Below the pieces are notes generated by a model. It saw only the letters and a program-made list of their open reading frames with translations, made no database searches and was not told where the DNA came from. The position numbers were made by a program, and so were the translations under genes. DNA of 64,000 nucleotides from Allobosea lupini (GTDB lineage Bacteria > Pseudomonadota > Alphaproteobacteria > Rhizobiales > Beijerinckiaceae). Location of the stretch: assembly GCF_900109525.1 (NCBI RefSeq), contig NZ_FOAN01000002.1, positions 248,001-312,000 of the forward strand, read 5' to 3'. This document shows, in pieces, positions 24,521 through 32,576 of the stretch. Within the stretch, counting starts at the first letter, position 1; the number at the start of each line of letters is the position of its first letter.

Positions 24521-25402
24521 TCAGTTCTCGCGCCTCAGCGCGCTCTCATGCCAGCGCCGCAGCAGGAGATGCGAGATCAGGCTGGTCGCCAGGAAGATGG
24601 CGATGCCCGAGAGCGAGATCATCAGCAGCGCCGCAAAGACGCGCGGGATCTTGAGCTGATAGCCGGCCTCGAGGATGCGGTATGCCAGCCCCGATTCCGA
24701 ACCGCCCGTCCCCGCCACGAACTCGGCGACGACGGCGCCGATCAGCGCGAGCCCGCCCGAGATCTTGAGACCTGCGAGGAAATAGGGCAGCGCCGCCGGC
24801 AGCTTGAGATAGCGCAGCGTCTGCCAGCGCGTCGCGCCATGCAGCTGGAAGAAATTGATCAGGTTGTGATCGGCCGAGTTCAGCCCGAGGATGGTGTTCG
24901 ACAGGATCGGGAAGAAGGCGACGATCCAGGCGCAGATCAAGAGCGACAGGTTGATGTCGCCGGCCCAGATGATGATCAGCGGCGCGATCGCGACGATCGG
25001 CGTCACCTGCAGGATCACCGCATAGGGCAGCAGCGCCATCTCAAGCCATTTCGACTGAGTGAAGAGCACAGCAAGCGCGACGCCGACGATCACCGCCGCC
25101 GCCAGCGCCATGAAGGTGATGCGCAAGGTGATCCAGAGCGAGGCCGAGAGCGTGCCCCAATCGGCGATCAGGGTCTGGCCGACCAGAAGCGGCCCGGGCA
25201 GCACATAGGACGGCACCTCGTTCCAGCGCACGGCGAACTCCCAGAGGCCGAGCACCAGGATGCCGACGAAGATCGGGGCGAGGATGCGCGGCCAGAAGCT
25301 GACCGGCAGGCCGAGGATGGGGGGCTCGGCAAGCGCAAGCGGACGGGCTTCGGCATCGGTGCCGTCATGCGGCACGGCAGCCGCGGAGGACGGAGAGCTC
25401 AT
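24521..25402 (-). CDS. NMT1/SsuC-type ABC transporter permease
   Basis: This 293-residue inner-membrane permease has about six helices after a 35-residue polar start and the EAA loop around ATRWQTLRYLKLPAALPYF. It belongs to the BPD_transp_1 group that includes ThiX, SsuC and TauC. Its start overlaps the ATPase stop by four bases. With the ATPase and the binding protein upstream it makes a complete importer. The substrate could be a pyrimidine, sulfonate or similar small molecule. Confidence 0.9.
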   Translation of the reverse strand: MSSPSSAAAVPHDGTDAEARPLALAEPPILGLPVSFWPRILAPIFVGILVLGLWEFAVRWNEVPSYVLPGPLLVGQTLIADWGTLSASLWITLRITFMALAAAVIVGVALAVLFTQSKWLEMALLPYAVILQVTPIVAIAPLIIIWAGDINLSLLICAWIVAFFPILSNTILGLNSADHNLINFFQLHGATRWQTLRYLKLPAALPYFLAGLKISGGLALIGAVVAEFVAGTGGSESGLAYRILEAGYQLKIPRVFAALLMISLSGIAIFLATSLISHLLLRRWHESALRREN

Positions 25403-26205
25403 GCGCCGATCGCCTCCTTGAGCTTGCCGGAGGCCAGCCGGCAGAGATGGGCGTATTCGGCCGAGGTCCGAAACAGCTCGTCGCGCGGATAGGGCGCGGA
25501 GACGTCGAGATCGGCCATGACGCGGCCGGGTCGGGCTGCCATCACCACGATGCGCTGCGAGAGATAGACCGACTCGAACACAGAATGGGTGACGAAGACG
25601 GCGGTGAAGCGCTCGCGCCACCACAGGTTCAGGAGGTCGTCGTTGAGGCGATGGCGGGTGATCTCGTCGAGCGCGGCGAAAGGCTCGTCCATCAGGAGGA
25701 TCTTCGGCCGCATCACCAGCGCTCGAGCGATCGAGACCCGCATCTTCATGCCGCCTGAGAGCTCGCGCGGATAGGATGTCTCGAAGCCCTTGAGACCAAC
25801 CAGCGCCAGCATCTCGGCGGCGCGCGCTTCGGCTTCGCGCTTCGGCACATGCTTCAGCGTCAGAGGCAGCATGACATTGGACAGCGCATTGGCCCAGGGC
25901 ATCAGCGTCGGGTCCTGGAAGACGAAGCCGAGATCGCGCCCTGCCTTGTCCTCACTCGAGCCGGGCCAGTCGATCGTGCCGGTGGAGGGGCTGCCCAGCC
26001 CGGCGATCATGCGCAGCAAAGTCGACTTGCCGCAGCCGGAGGGGCCGAGCAGGCTGACGAACTCGCCGGTGCCGAGATCGAGATCGACATCGCGCACGGC
26101 GATGGTGCCGTTGGCGAACTGCTTGGAGACCCGCCGGATCGAGACGAGCGGAGCCCCGCTCGCCTGCCCCCCCGCCGGATGTGTGCTCAGATAGGCTGTG
26201 TCCAA
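25399..26205 (-). CDS. NMT1/SsuB-type ABC transporter ATP-binding protein
   Basis: This 268-residue ATPase carries Walker A GPSGCGKST (54-62), signature LSGGMKMRVSIARAL and Walker B ILLMDEPFAALDE, with VTHSVFES holding the switch histidine, as in the SsuB/TauB/ThiZ group. The frame opens with TTG at 26205; no ATG lies in frame before the catalytic core, so TTG is taken as the start with reserve. A repeat element separates it from the binding-protein gene upstream. Confidence 0.88.
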   Translation of the reverse strand: MDTAYLSTHPAGGQASGAPLVSIRRVSKQFANGTIAVRDVDLDLGTGEFVSLLGPSGCGKSTLLRMIAGLGSPSTGTIDWPGSSEDKAGRDLGFVFQDPTLMPWANALSNVMLPLTLKHVPKREAEARAAEMLALVGLKGFETSYPRELSGGMKMRVSIARALVMRPKILLMDEPFAALDEITRHRLNDDLLNLWWRERFTAVFVTHSVFESVYLSQRIVVMAARPGRVMADLDVSAPYPRDELFRTSAEYAHLCRLASGKLKEAIGA

Positions 26206-26233
26206 AGGCCTGACGATCCGTTGTGTGAAAGGC

Positions 26234-26310
26234 CGTCATTCTCGGGCGCAGCGGAGCGCAGACCCGAGAATCTCCGGCAAGAGATGCTCGGGACAAGCCC
26301 GAGCATGACG
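26234..26310. repeat. Bipartite palindromic repeat, copy 4
   Basis: CGTCAT (26234) to ATGACG (26310) enclose ATTCTCGGG facing CCCGAGAAT and then GATGCTCGGG facing CCCGAGCAT, the reverse orientation of copy 1. Like copy 2 it lies inside an ABC operon directly after the binding-protein gene. Confidence 0.85.
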
Positions 26311-26314
26311 CATT

Positions 26315-27343
26315 TCAGGGCTTGCCGACGCCCTTGTTGATGAAATCCAGGCTGTAGGCCTTCTTCACGTCGACGCCCGCGGGGATGACGCCGGCCTCGG
26401 TCATGGTCTTGGCGAAGCTTTCCCAGCGCGCGTCGGTCATGGCGCCGATGCCGAGCGTCTTCGCATCCCCCGAGGCGACGATGCCGTTGTCGTTCATCAC
26501 CTTGAGGGCGTAGTCGATCTTCTCCTGATCCATGTCGGGATTGTCCTTCAGGATCCGGGCATTGGCGGCGGCGATGTTCGGGCCACCCTTCATGTATTCG
26601 GCCCAGCCCTCGGCCGTCGCGTCGACGAAGCGCTGCACGATCTCCTTCTTCTCCTGCACCATCTTGCGGGAGATCGTGATCGTCGTGTTGTAGTTCTCGA
26701 AGCCGGCATCGGCGAGGAGATGGACGACGGGCTCGACGCCAGCCTTGCGGATGACGAAGGGCTCGGAGGAGAGGAAGCCCTGCTGGGTCAGCTTCTTGTC
26801 GGCCAGGAACGGCGCCATGTTGAAGGTGTAGGGCCGGATCTGCTCGTCCCGATAACCGAATTTCAGCTTCAGGAACGGCCAGAAGCCGACGCGGGCCTGC
26901 GCCGCGATCAGGATCGGCTTGTCCTTGAGGGCGGCGAGCGAGTCGTTGCCCTGGCCGGGATGCGAGATCAGGACCTGCGGGTCCTTCTGGAAGATCGAGG
27001 CGATGACGAGGAAGGGCAGGTTCTCCTGCGCGAAGCTCAGCGCCTCCAGCGAATTGCCCATGATCATGTCGACGCGGCCGCCGAGCAGGAGCTGGGTCGG
27101 GTTCTGCTGCGGGCCACCGGGGCGGATGTCGACGTCGAGCCCGTACTTCTTGTAGATGCCGTTGGCGGCGGCGAGATAGAAGCCGCCATGCTCGGTCTGG
27201 GCGCGCCAGTTGGTCTGGTAGCTGACCTTGTCGAGGGTCTGCGCATTGACACGCGCGCCCGGCACCGGGATCAGCACCGAGGCGGCCGAGCCGCCGAGCA
27301 AGCCAAGCGCAGCGCGCCGGTCGAGGCGATATTTCATCGTCAT
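26315..27343 (-). CDS. NMT1/THI5-like ABC transporter substrate-binding protein
   Basis: This 342-residue secreted protein has a Tat-type leader (RRAALGLLGGSAASVLIP, cleavage near ARVNAQ at about residue 35), then VSYQTNWRAQTEHGGFYLAAANGIYKKYGLDV, the classic opening of NMT1/THI5-like binding proteins of the thiamine-pyrimidine, sulfonate and nitrate groups. The Tat leader suggests folding before export. It is the first gene of the operon with the ATPase and permease. No thiamine riboswitch was recognised upstream, so a thiamine-precursor role is not supported. A start three codons later is possible (27337). Confidence 0.9.
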   Translation of the reverse strand: MTMKYRLDRRAALGLLGGSAASVLIPVPGARVNAQTLDKVSYQTNWRAQTEHGGFYLAAANGIYKKYGLDVDIRPGGPQQNPTQLLLGGRVDMIMGNSLEALSFAQENLPFLVIASIFQKDPQVLISHPGQGNDSLAALKDKPILIAAQARVGFWPFLKLKFGYRDEQIRPYTFNMAPFLADKKLTQQGFLSSEPFVIRKAGVEPVVHLLADAGFENYNTTITISRKMVQEKKEIVQRFVDATAEGWAEYMKGGPNIAAANARILKDNPDMDQEKIDYALKVMNDNGIVASGDAKTLGIGAMTDARWESFAKTMTEAGVIPAGVDVKKAYSLDFINKGVGKP

Positions 27344-27627
27344 GGCCTAACCCCCTCCATCATGTCGCGAACCTGTCGCCGGACCGCACAACCCTTGCAT
27401 CCAGCAGATAGCCTGTATGCCACGGCCTGTGGGCCGCTGGAAATGCGCCGTCGCCGGCTTTCGCACAGACAGGCTTTGCCGGCGAGGCTCCGGCCCGCAT
27501 GGCATGCGCATGCCACCAGCCCTTCCCTCGTCATTCGCGGCCACTATGCTGGGCAGTCCTGTCGCCCTGAGGCAGCAGGCACGAATCGCGGGGTCTGCCC
27601 GCACCCTGACCGACGAGACCTCGAGAC

Positions 27628-28428
27628 ATGAGCGCACGCTTCTGGGGCGACCTGAAGACCACCGACTTCGCCGGCCTCTCGCCCGAGGCGACCATCGCGG
27701 TGCTGCCGCTCGCCGCGATCGAGCAGCACGGCCCGCACCTGCCTTTGTCGGTCGACACCACCGTGATGAACGCGATGCTGGCGCTCGCCATGCCGCAGGT
27801 TCCTGCCGGGCTCGACGCGTTGGTGCTGCCGACGCAGGCGATCTGCAAGTCGAACGAGCACCTGCATTCGCCGGGCACGTTGACGATCTCGTGGGAGAGC
27901 GCGATCCGCAGCTGGATCGAGATCGGCGAGAGCGTGAAGCGCGCCGGCCTGCGCAAGCTCGTGCTCGTCACCTCGCATGGCGGCAATGTCGACCCGATGA
28001 AGGTGGTAGCGCGCGAATTGCGCGTCAGCCAGGGGATGTTCGCGGTCTCGACCTCCTGGAGCAATTTTGGGCTGCCGCCGGAGCTCTATGGCGAGATGGA
28101 CGCCAGGCACGGCATCCATGCCGGCGACATCGAAACCTCGCTGATGCTGCATTTCCGGCCCGACCTCGTCGACATGAGCAAGGCCGAGCGCTTCGTGCCG
28201 CGCACGGTCGAGATGGCGGATGAGGGCTATAGATGGCTGCGGCCGACCGGCGCGCATCCCTTCGCCTGGATGGCGCAGGACGTTCACCCTTCTGGCGCGG
28301 CGGGCGATGCCAGCCTCGCCACGGCAGAGAAGGGCAAGGCGACAGCCGAGTTTCAGGCCAGAGGCTTCATCGAACTGCTGGCGGATGTGGCGCGGTTTCC
28401 GCTGGCGAAGCTGCACAAGGCGGGGTGA
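27628..28428 (+). CDS. Creatininase-family amidohydrolase
   Basis: This 266-residue enzyme belongs to the creatininase fold. Metal ligands are visible as Glu32, His34, His37 and Asp43 in IEQHGPHLPLSVDT, with LVTSHGGNVDPMK supplying the following loop and IHAGDIETSLML the C-terminal glutamate/histidine site. Family members open cyclic amides (creatinine) or hydrolyse formamides and peptide-like bonds. It is divergent from the NMT1-type importer across 284 bases and may act on the imported compound; that link is inferred. It is convergent with soxR five bases away. Confidence 0.88.
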   Translation: MSARFWGDLKTTDFAGLSPEATIAVLPLAAIEQHGPHLPLSVDTTVMNAMLALAMPQVPAGLDALVLPTQAICKSNEHLHSPGTLTISWESAIRSWIEIGESVKRAGLRKLVLVTSHGGNVDPMKVVARELRVSQGMFAVSTSWSNFGLPPELYGEMDARHGIHAGDIETSLMLHFRPDLVDMSKAERFVPRTVEMADEGYRWLRPTGAHPFAWMAQDVHPSGAAGDASLATAEKGKATAEFQARGFIELLADVARFPLAKLHKAG

Positions 28429-28433
28429 GCGCA

Positions 28434-28895
28434 TCAATCCGGATCGAGCAGCCTCGGCCCCGCCCCCTGCTTGCCGAGCTCGTCCCAGGGATTGTGCAGC
28501 GGGCAGCTCTTCACCGAGAGGCAGCCGCAGCCGATGCAGTCGTTGAGGTGGTCGCGCAGGCGCGTCAGCCGGTCGATGCGGTGCTCCAGTTCCTCCTTCC
28601 AGGCGGCCGAGAGCCGGCTCCAGTCCTCCGCCGTCGGCGTGCGCTCCTGCGGCAGCGCCTTGAAGGCCTCGCGGATGGTCTTGAGCGGGATGCCGGTGCG
28701 CTGCGCCACCTTGATGATGGCGACACGGCGCAGCACCTCGCGCGGATAGCGGCGCTGGTTGCCGGCATTGCGGCGGCTGCGGATCAGCCCTTCGGCCTCG
28801 TAGAAGTGCAGCGCCGAGACCGCGATGCCGCTGCGGCTCGCGACCTGGCCGACGCTGAGATCGTCGGCAAAGGGATTGCGGGCTGGGTGCTTCAT
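28434..28895 (-). CDS. soxR: Redox-sensitive MerR-family regulator SoxR
   Basis: This 153-residue regulator has an N-terminal MerR helix-turn-helix ([26 protein letters not shown]), a dimerisation helix, and the SoxR [2Fe-2S] motif [14 protein letters not shown] with cysteines at 120, 123, 125 and 131. Oxidation of the cluster by redox-cycling compounds or nitric oxide twists the target promoter and activates it. The divergent FMN reductase gene has a matching promoter with 19-bp spacing next to the soxR start. Outside enterics SoxR usually controls a small set of efflux and reductase genes directly, which fits this pair. Confidence 0.95.
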   Translation of the reverse strand: MKHPARNPFADDLSVGQVASRSGIAVSALHFYEAEGLIRSRRNAGNQRRYPREVLRRVAIIKVAQRTGIPLKTIREAFKALPQERTPTAEDWSRLSAAWKEELEHRIDRLTRLRDHLNDCIGCGCLSVKSCPLHNPWDELGKQGAGPRLLDPD

Positions 28896-28900
28896 GGCGC

Positions 28901-28931
28901 TTGACCTTAACCTTACTTGAGGTCTTATAGA
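28901..28931 (+). promoter_or_regulatory. SoxR-type promoter/operator of the FMN reductase gene
   Basis: A -35 box TTGACC (28901-28906) and -10 box TATAGA (28926-28931) are separated by 19 bp, the long spacing typical of MerR/SoxR-activated promoters. Between and over them lies the imperfect dyad GACCTTAA (28903-28910) facing TTGAGGTC (28917-28924). The -10 box is 39 bp from the reductase start, and the -35 box is within six bases of the soxR start, allowing autoregulation. Confidence 0.8.
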
Positions 28932-28970
28932 GGTCGCTCCGCTGCATCGCCAGCCCCTCGGAGCCTTCCC

Positions 28971-29525
28971 ATGCATCGCCCGCTCATCCCCCAGATCAAG
29001 GTTGCCGTGATCTATGGCAGCACGCGCCAGGGGCGCCTGTGCACCAAGGTCGCCGGCTGGACGATCGCGCAGATCGAGGGCGACGGCCCGTTCTGCGTCG
29101 AGAGCGTCGACCCCGGCGCGCACGACCTCGTCGAGCAGACAGAGCGGCTCGGCCGCGCCGACGCCTTCATCGTGGTCACGCCCGAATACAATCGCAGCTT
29201 CCCGGCCCCGCTGAAGGCGCTGATCGACGGGACCGGCGCACAATGGCGCGGCAAGCCGGTCGGCTTCGTCTCCTATGGCGGCGTCTCCGGCGGCTTGCGC
29301 GCCGTCGAGCAATTGCGGCTTGTCTTTGCCGAACTGCATGCCGCGACGATCCGCGACGGCGTCTGCTTCGCCAATGCCTGGGACCAGTTCGACGAGACTG
29401 GTCGCCTGCGGGACGCCGACCGTGCCGAGCGGGCGATGGCGACCATGCTCGGACAGCTCCATTGGTGGGCGAGCGCGCTCAGGACGGCCCGCAACACCGT
29501 GCCTTACGGCCAGTTCGCAGCCTGA
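28971..29525 (+). CDS. NADPH-dependent FMN reductase (SoxR target)
   Basis: This 184-residue flavodoxin-fold reductase has the FMN phosphate loop [16 protein letters not shown] and the [18 protein letters not shown] motif that stacks on the flavin, as in ArsH/azoreductase-like NAD(P)H:FMN reductases. It would reduce quinones or other redox-cycling compounds by two electrons. The divergent soxR gene and the SoxR promoter (28901-28931) suggest that it is induced by redox-active drugs. The ATG at 28971 fits the family start; a frame opening at 28917 lies across the operator and is not used. Confidence 0.92.
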   Translation: MHRPLIPQIKVAVIYGSTRQGRLCTKVAGWTIAQIEGDGPFCVESVDPGAHDLVEQTERLGRADAFIVVTPEYNRSFPAPLKALIDGTGAQWRGKPVGFVSYGGVSGGLRAVEQLRLVFAELHAATIRDGVCFANAWDQFDETGRLRDADRAERAMATMLGQLHWWASALRTARNTVPYGQFAA

Positions 29526-29753
29526 GCAGCATCCGGCGGAACACAATCTCGGTAGCCCGCTCGCAGAGATCTTCTCGCGCCGGCGGGTCGTAGGAGGCAA
29601 ATTCCACGTCCCGATGACCGCGCGTGGAAAATCTCCCTGACAATGCAGGCATCCAACGCCGCGATGCAGTTTGCTTCACAAATTGGAACTGGTCGTGGCC
29701 GCGGCATCCGGCGAAGGATCGGGCAAACCGATCCCTCGCACTGCGGAGCCGCC

Positions 29754-30518
29754 ATGCAGCTCAAACTCCTGCGCAACGCCCTGCTCAAGCTGAGCTACGC
29801 CGGTAAGACCCTGCTGATCGATCCCGATTTCGGCGAGAAGCTCAGCCGCCGCTCGATCGCCGGCAAGTCGCAGAACCCGATGGTCGACCTGCCCGAACCG
29901 ATCGAGGAGATCCTCGCCGGCGTCGATCATGTCATCGTCTCGCATCTGCACGCCGACCATTTCGACGAGGTCGCCAAAGCGAGGATCCCCAAAGACATTC
30001 CGCTGATCTGCCAGCCCGGCAATGAAGAGGCGATCAGGGCGGCCGGCTTCAGCAATGTCGAGCCGCTCGAATGCTTCATCCGGATCGGGCCGATCGTGGT
30101 GAAGCCGCAGCCGGCCCAGCACGGTACCGGGGCGGTCGTCGAGGTGATGGGCAAGGTGATGGGCTTCACCCTGGAAGCGCCCGGCGAGCCGTCCGTCTAC
30201 TGGTGCGGCGACAGCGTGCTCTATCCGCCGCTGCAGGAGGCCGTCGCCAAGGCCGAGCCCGATGTGATCGTCACCCATTCCTGCGGTGCGCTCTGGGACG
30301 GCACGCTGATCGTCATGGACGCGCAGCAGACGCTCGACCTTGCCGAGCAGGCGCCGCAGGCGGTGATCGTCGCCGTCCACATGGAAGCGCTCGATCACGC
30401 AACGGTCAGCCGGCAGGCGTTGCGCGAAGCGGCCGAAGCCCGCGGCATCGGCCGCGAGCGTCTGTTGATCCCGGCGGATGGCGAGACGATCGACTTGAAG
30501 GCGCCGATTGGCCCCTGA
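29754..30518 (+). CDS. Metallo-beta-lactamase-fold hydrolase (UlaG/UPF0173-like)
   Basis: This 254-residue enzyme has the HxHxDH motif as HLHADH (64-69), with further ligands in PAQHG and WCGDSVLY and the C-terminal VAVHMEALDH. The short form with LKLSYAGKTLLIDPDF at the start matches the UlaG/UPF0173 group of lactonases and phosphodiesterase-like hydrolases. GGAG precedes the ATG at 29754. The upstream 228 bases hold an inverted repeat TTCCACG (29602-29608) facing CGTGGAA (29623-29629) that may mark its promoter. It is convergent with the next gene seven bases away. The substrate is unknown. Confidence 0.88.
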   Translation: MQLKLLRNALLKLSYAGKTLLIDPDFGEKLSRRSIAGKSQNPMVDLPEPIEEILAGVDHVIVSHLHADHFDEVAKARIPKDIPLICQPGNEEAIRAAGFSNVEPLECFIRIGPIVVKPQPAQHGTGAVVEVMGKVMGFTLEAPGEPSVYWCGDSVLYPPLQEAVAKAEPDVIVTHSCGALWDGTLIVMDAQQTLDLAEQAPQAVIVAVHMEALDHATVSRQALREAAEARGIGRERLLIPADGETIDLKAPIGP

Positions 30519-30525
30519 GCGGTGC

Positions 30526-30921
30526 TTACCTAACGCGCTTGGCGTCAACACCAAAGGAGCGGAAGGTGTTGCGGTCGACGACGGTTACGGTCGTCGACGA
30601 GCTGGAATTGCCGAACTCGCTCTTGCTGGACATCTCCAGCACGCACTCTCCGGCACCGGCGCCGGGTTTGGTGGTCCATTGGCCGGAGGTCACCTGCTCC
30701 TCCCACTTCCCTTCCTGATTGACGAAGCGGCGGACGGCCCTGAAGGAGCCGTCGGCGTTGTAGGCGTCGAGATTGTCGACCTTGACCTTCATCGGCCCCA
30801 TGGCGACGTCGCCCTTGGTGGCCCAGCGCCCGGTCAGTGCACTGCGGCAATCAGTAGCGGCCGAGGCGATCCCTGCCGAACCGAAGAGGGCTGCAAGGAG
30901 CGGCAGGAGGATGCGTCGCAT
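30526..30921 (-). CDS. Small exported hypothetical protein
   Basis: This 131-residue protein begins with a Sec signal (MRRILLPLLAALFGSAGIASA, cleavage about residue 21), followed by a 110-residue mature domain with two cysteines (TDCRSAL and GECVLEM) that could form a disulfide. The pattern GRWATKG...VDNLDAYNADGSFRAVRR suggests a small lipocalin-like barrel. GGAGATTATC precedes the ATG. I do not recognise a named family; the location is probably periplasmic. Confidence 0.75.
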   Translation of the reverse strand: MRRILLPLLAALFGSAGIASAATDCRSALTGRWATKGDVAMGPMKVKVDNLDAYNADGSFRAVRRFVNQEGKWEEQVTSGQWTTKPGAGAGECVLEMSSKSEFGNSSSSTTVTVVDRNTFRSFGVDAKRVR

Positions 30922-31009
30922 GATAATCTCCGAAGGACGGTGCGGATATCGCTGCACCGATCCTTGCTCCGGAAACGCCTGATCGCGTCCTCCATTCGAA
31001 GGATAGCTC

Positions 31010-32539
31010 CTACTCCCCCGCCTTGAGCTGCTTGGCATAGATGTCCTTGTACTGCTCGCGCAGCAGGTTCTTCTGGACCTTGCCCATGGTGTTGCGCGGC
31101 AAGTCGGCGACGACGAAGACCTGCTTGGGCTGCTTGAACTTGGCGAGGCGCTGCTCCAGGGCCTTGGCGATGCCGGCGGCGCTGATATCGGCCCCGGGCT
31201 TGGCTACCACCACGGCGGTGACGCCCTCGCCGAAATCCGGATGCGGGCAGCCGATCACGGCGCTCTCGATCACGCCCGGCATATCGTCGATCTCGGCCTC
31301 GACCTCCTTGGGGTAGACGTTGTAGCCGCCGGTGATGATCAGGTCCTTGCCGCGCCCGACGATGTGGACATAGCCGGCCGGATCGATCTTGCCGAGATCG
31401 CCGGTGATGAAGAAGCCATCGGCGCGAAACTCAGCCTTGGTCTTCTCGGGATTGCGCCAATAGCCCTTGAATACGTTGGGGCCCTTGACCTCGATCATGC
31501 CGATCTCGTCACGGGCGAGCTCCTTGCCGCTTTCCGGATCGGTGACGCGCGCGAGTACGCCGGGCAGCGGGAAGCCGACCGTGCCGGCCACCCTGTCCCC
31601 GTCATAGGGATTCGAGGTGTTCATGTTGGTCTCGGTCATGCCGTAGCGCTCGAGGATGGCGTGGCCGGTGCGCTCGCGCCATTCGCGATGCGTCTCGGCC
31701 AGCAGCGGCGCCGAGCCGGAGACGAAGAGGCGCATGTGCTTCGTCGTCTCCTTGCTCAGCCTCTGATCCTGCAGGAGCCGGACGTAGAAGGTCGGCACGC
31801 CCATCATGCTGGTGGCCTTGGGCAGGTATTTGAAGACCTGCTCCGGATCGAACTTCGGCAGCAGGATCATTGCGGCACCGGCGAACAGGATCACGTTGGT
31901 CGCGACGAAGAGCCCGTGAGTGTGGAAGATCGGCAAGGCGTGCAGCAGCACGTCGGCCTTGGTGAAGCGCCAGTAGTCGACCAGCGCCAGCGCATTCGAG
32001 GCGAGGTTGTCATGGCTGAGCATGGCGCCCTTGGAGCGCCCGGTCGTGCCGGAGGTGTAGAGGATGGCGGCAAGATCATCGGCGACGCGCGCAATGTCGG
32101 CGAACTCGGCCGAGGCGGCATTGGCCTTGTCGAGCAGGCTGCCCGTGCCGACGCCGAGCGTCTCCAGCTTGGCCCCGGCCTTGTCGGCGAAGGGGTTCAG
32201 CGCCTCCGCCTTGGCGGGATCGCAAACGAAGACGGCCGGTTCGGCATCGCCGAGGAAGTATTCGATCTCGGCCGGGGTATAGGCGGTGTTGAGCGGCAGG
32301 AAAATCGCGCCGGCACGAACCGTGCCGAGATAGAGCATCAGTGCCTCGATGCTCTTCTCGACCTGGACGGCGACCCGGTCGCCCGGCTTCACGCCGAGCG
32401 CCATCAGCGCGTTGGCGAAGCGGGCGGAGACCGCGACCATGTCGGCGTAGGAATAAGTCCGGCCGTCATCGAGCAACGCGAAGGGCGCGGTCGGCGCCGG
32501 CATGCGGGCCTTGATCAGGTCGAACAGATGATTGCCCAT
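31010..32539 (-). CDS. matB: Malonyl-CoA synthetase MatB
   Basis: This 509-residue adenylate-forming enzyme would convert malonate, CoA and ATP to malonyl-CoA. The P-loop is TSGTTGRSKG (about 165-174), followed by ERYGMTETNMNTSNPYDGDR, a MatB-like A5 region, GDLGKIDPAGYVHIVGRGKD, and the catalytic lysine near the end in NTMGKVQKNLL. The short N-terminus and the MTETNMNTSNPY signature favour malonate over longer acyl groups. It lies downstream of the malonyl-CoA decarboxylase gene (37 bases), as in mat clusters. No malonate transporter is adjacent. Confidence 0.93.
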   Translation of the reverse strand: MGNHLFDLIKARMPAPTAPFALLDDGRTYSYADMVAVSARFANALMALGVKPGDRVAVQVEKSIEALMLYLGTVRAGAIFLPLNTAYTPAEIEYFLGDAEPAVFVCDPAKAEALNPFADKAGAKLETLGVGTGSLLDKANAASAEFADIARVADDLAAILYTSGTTGRSKGAMLSHDNLASNALALVDYWRFTKADVLLHALPIFHTHGLFVATNVILFAGAAMILLPKFDPEQVFKYLPKATSMMGVPTFYVRLLQDQRLSKETTKHMRLFVSGSAPLLAETHREWRERTGHAILERYGMTETNMNTSNPYDGDRVAGTVGFPLPGVLARVTDPESGKELARDEIGMIEVKGPNVFKGYWRNPEKTKAEFRADGFFITGDLGKIDPAGYVHIVGRGKDLIITGGYNVYPKEVEAEIDDMPGVIESAVIGCPHPDFGEGVTAVVVAKPGADISAAGIAKALEQRLAKFKQPKQVFVVADLPRNTMGKVQKNLLREQYKDIYAKQLKAGE

Positions 32540-32576
32540 GATTTCGGGTCCTTTCAGGCGTTTCCGTTGTCTGTGT

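Noticed and set aside
27344..27627. Possible thiamine riboswitch before the NMT1/THI5-like operon
   Set aside because: The conserved CTGAGA and related elements were looked for on the minus strand and not found.
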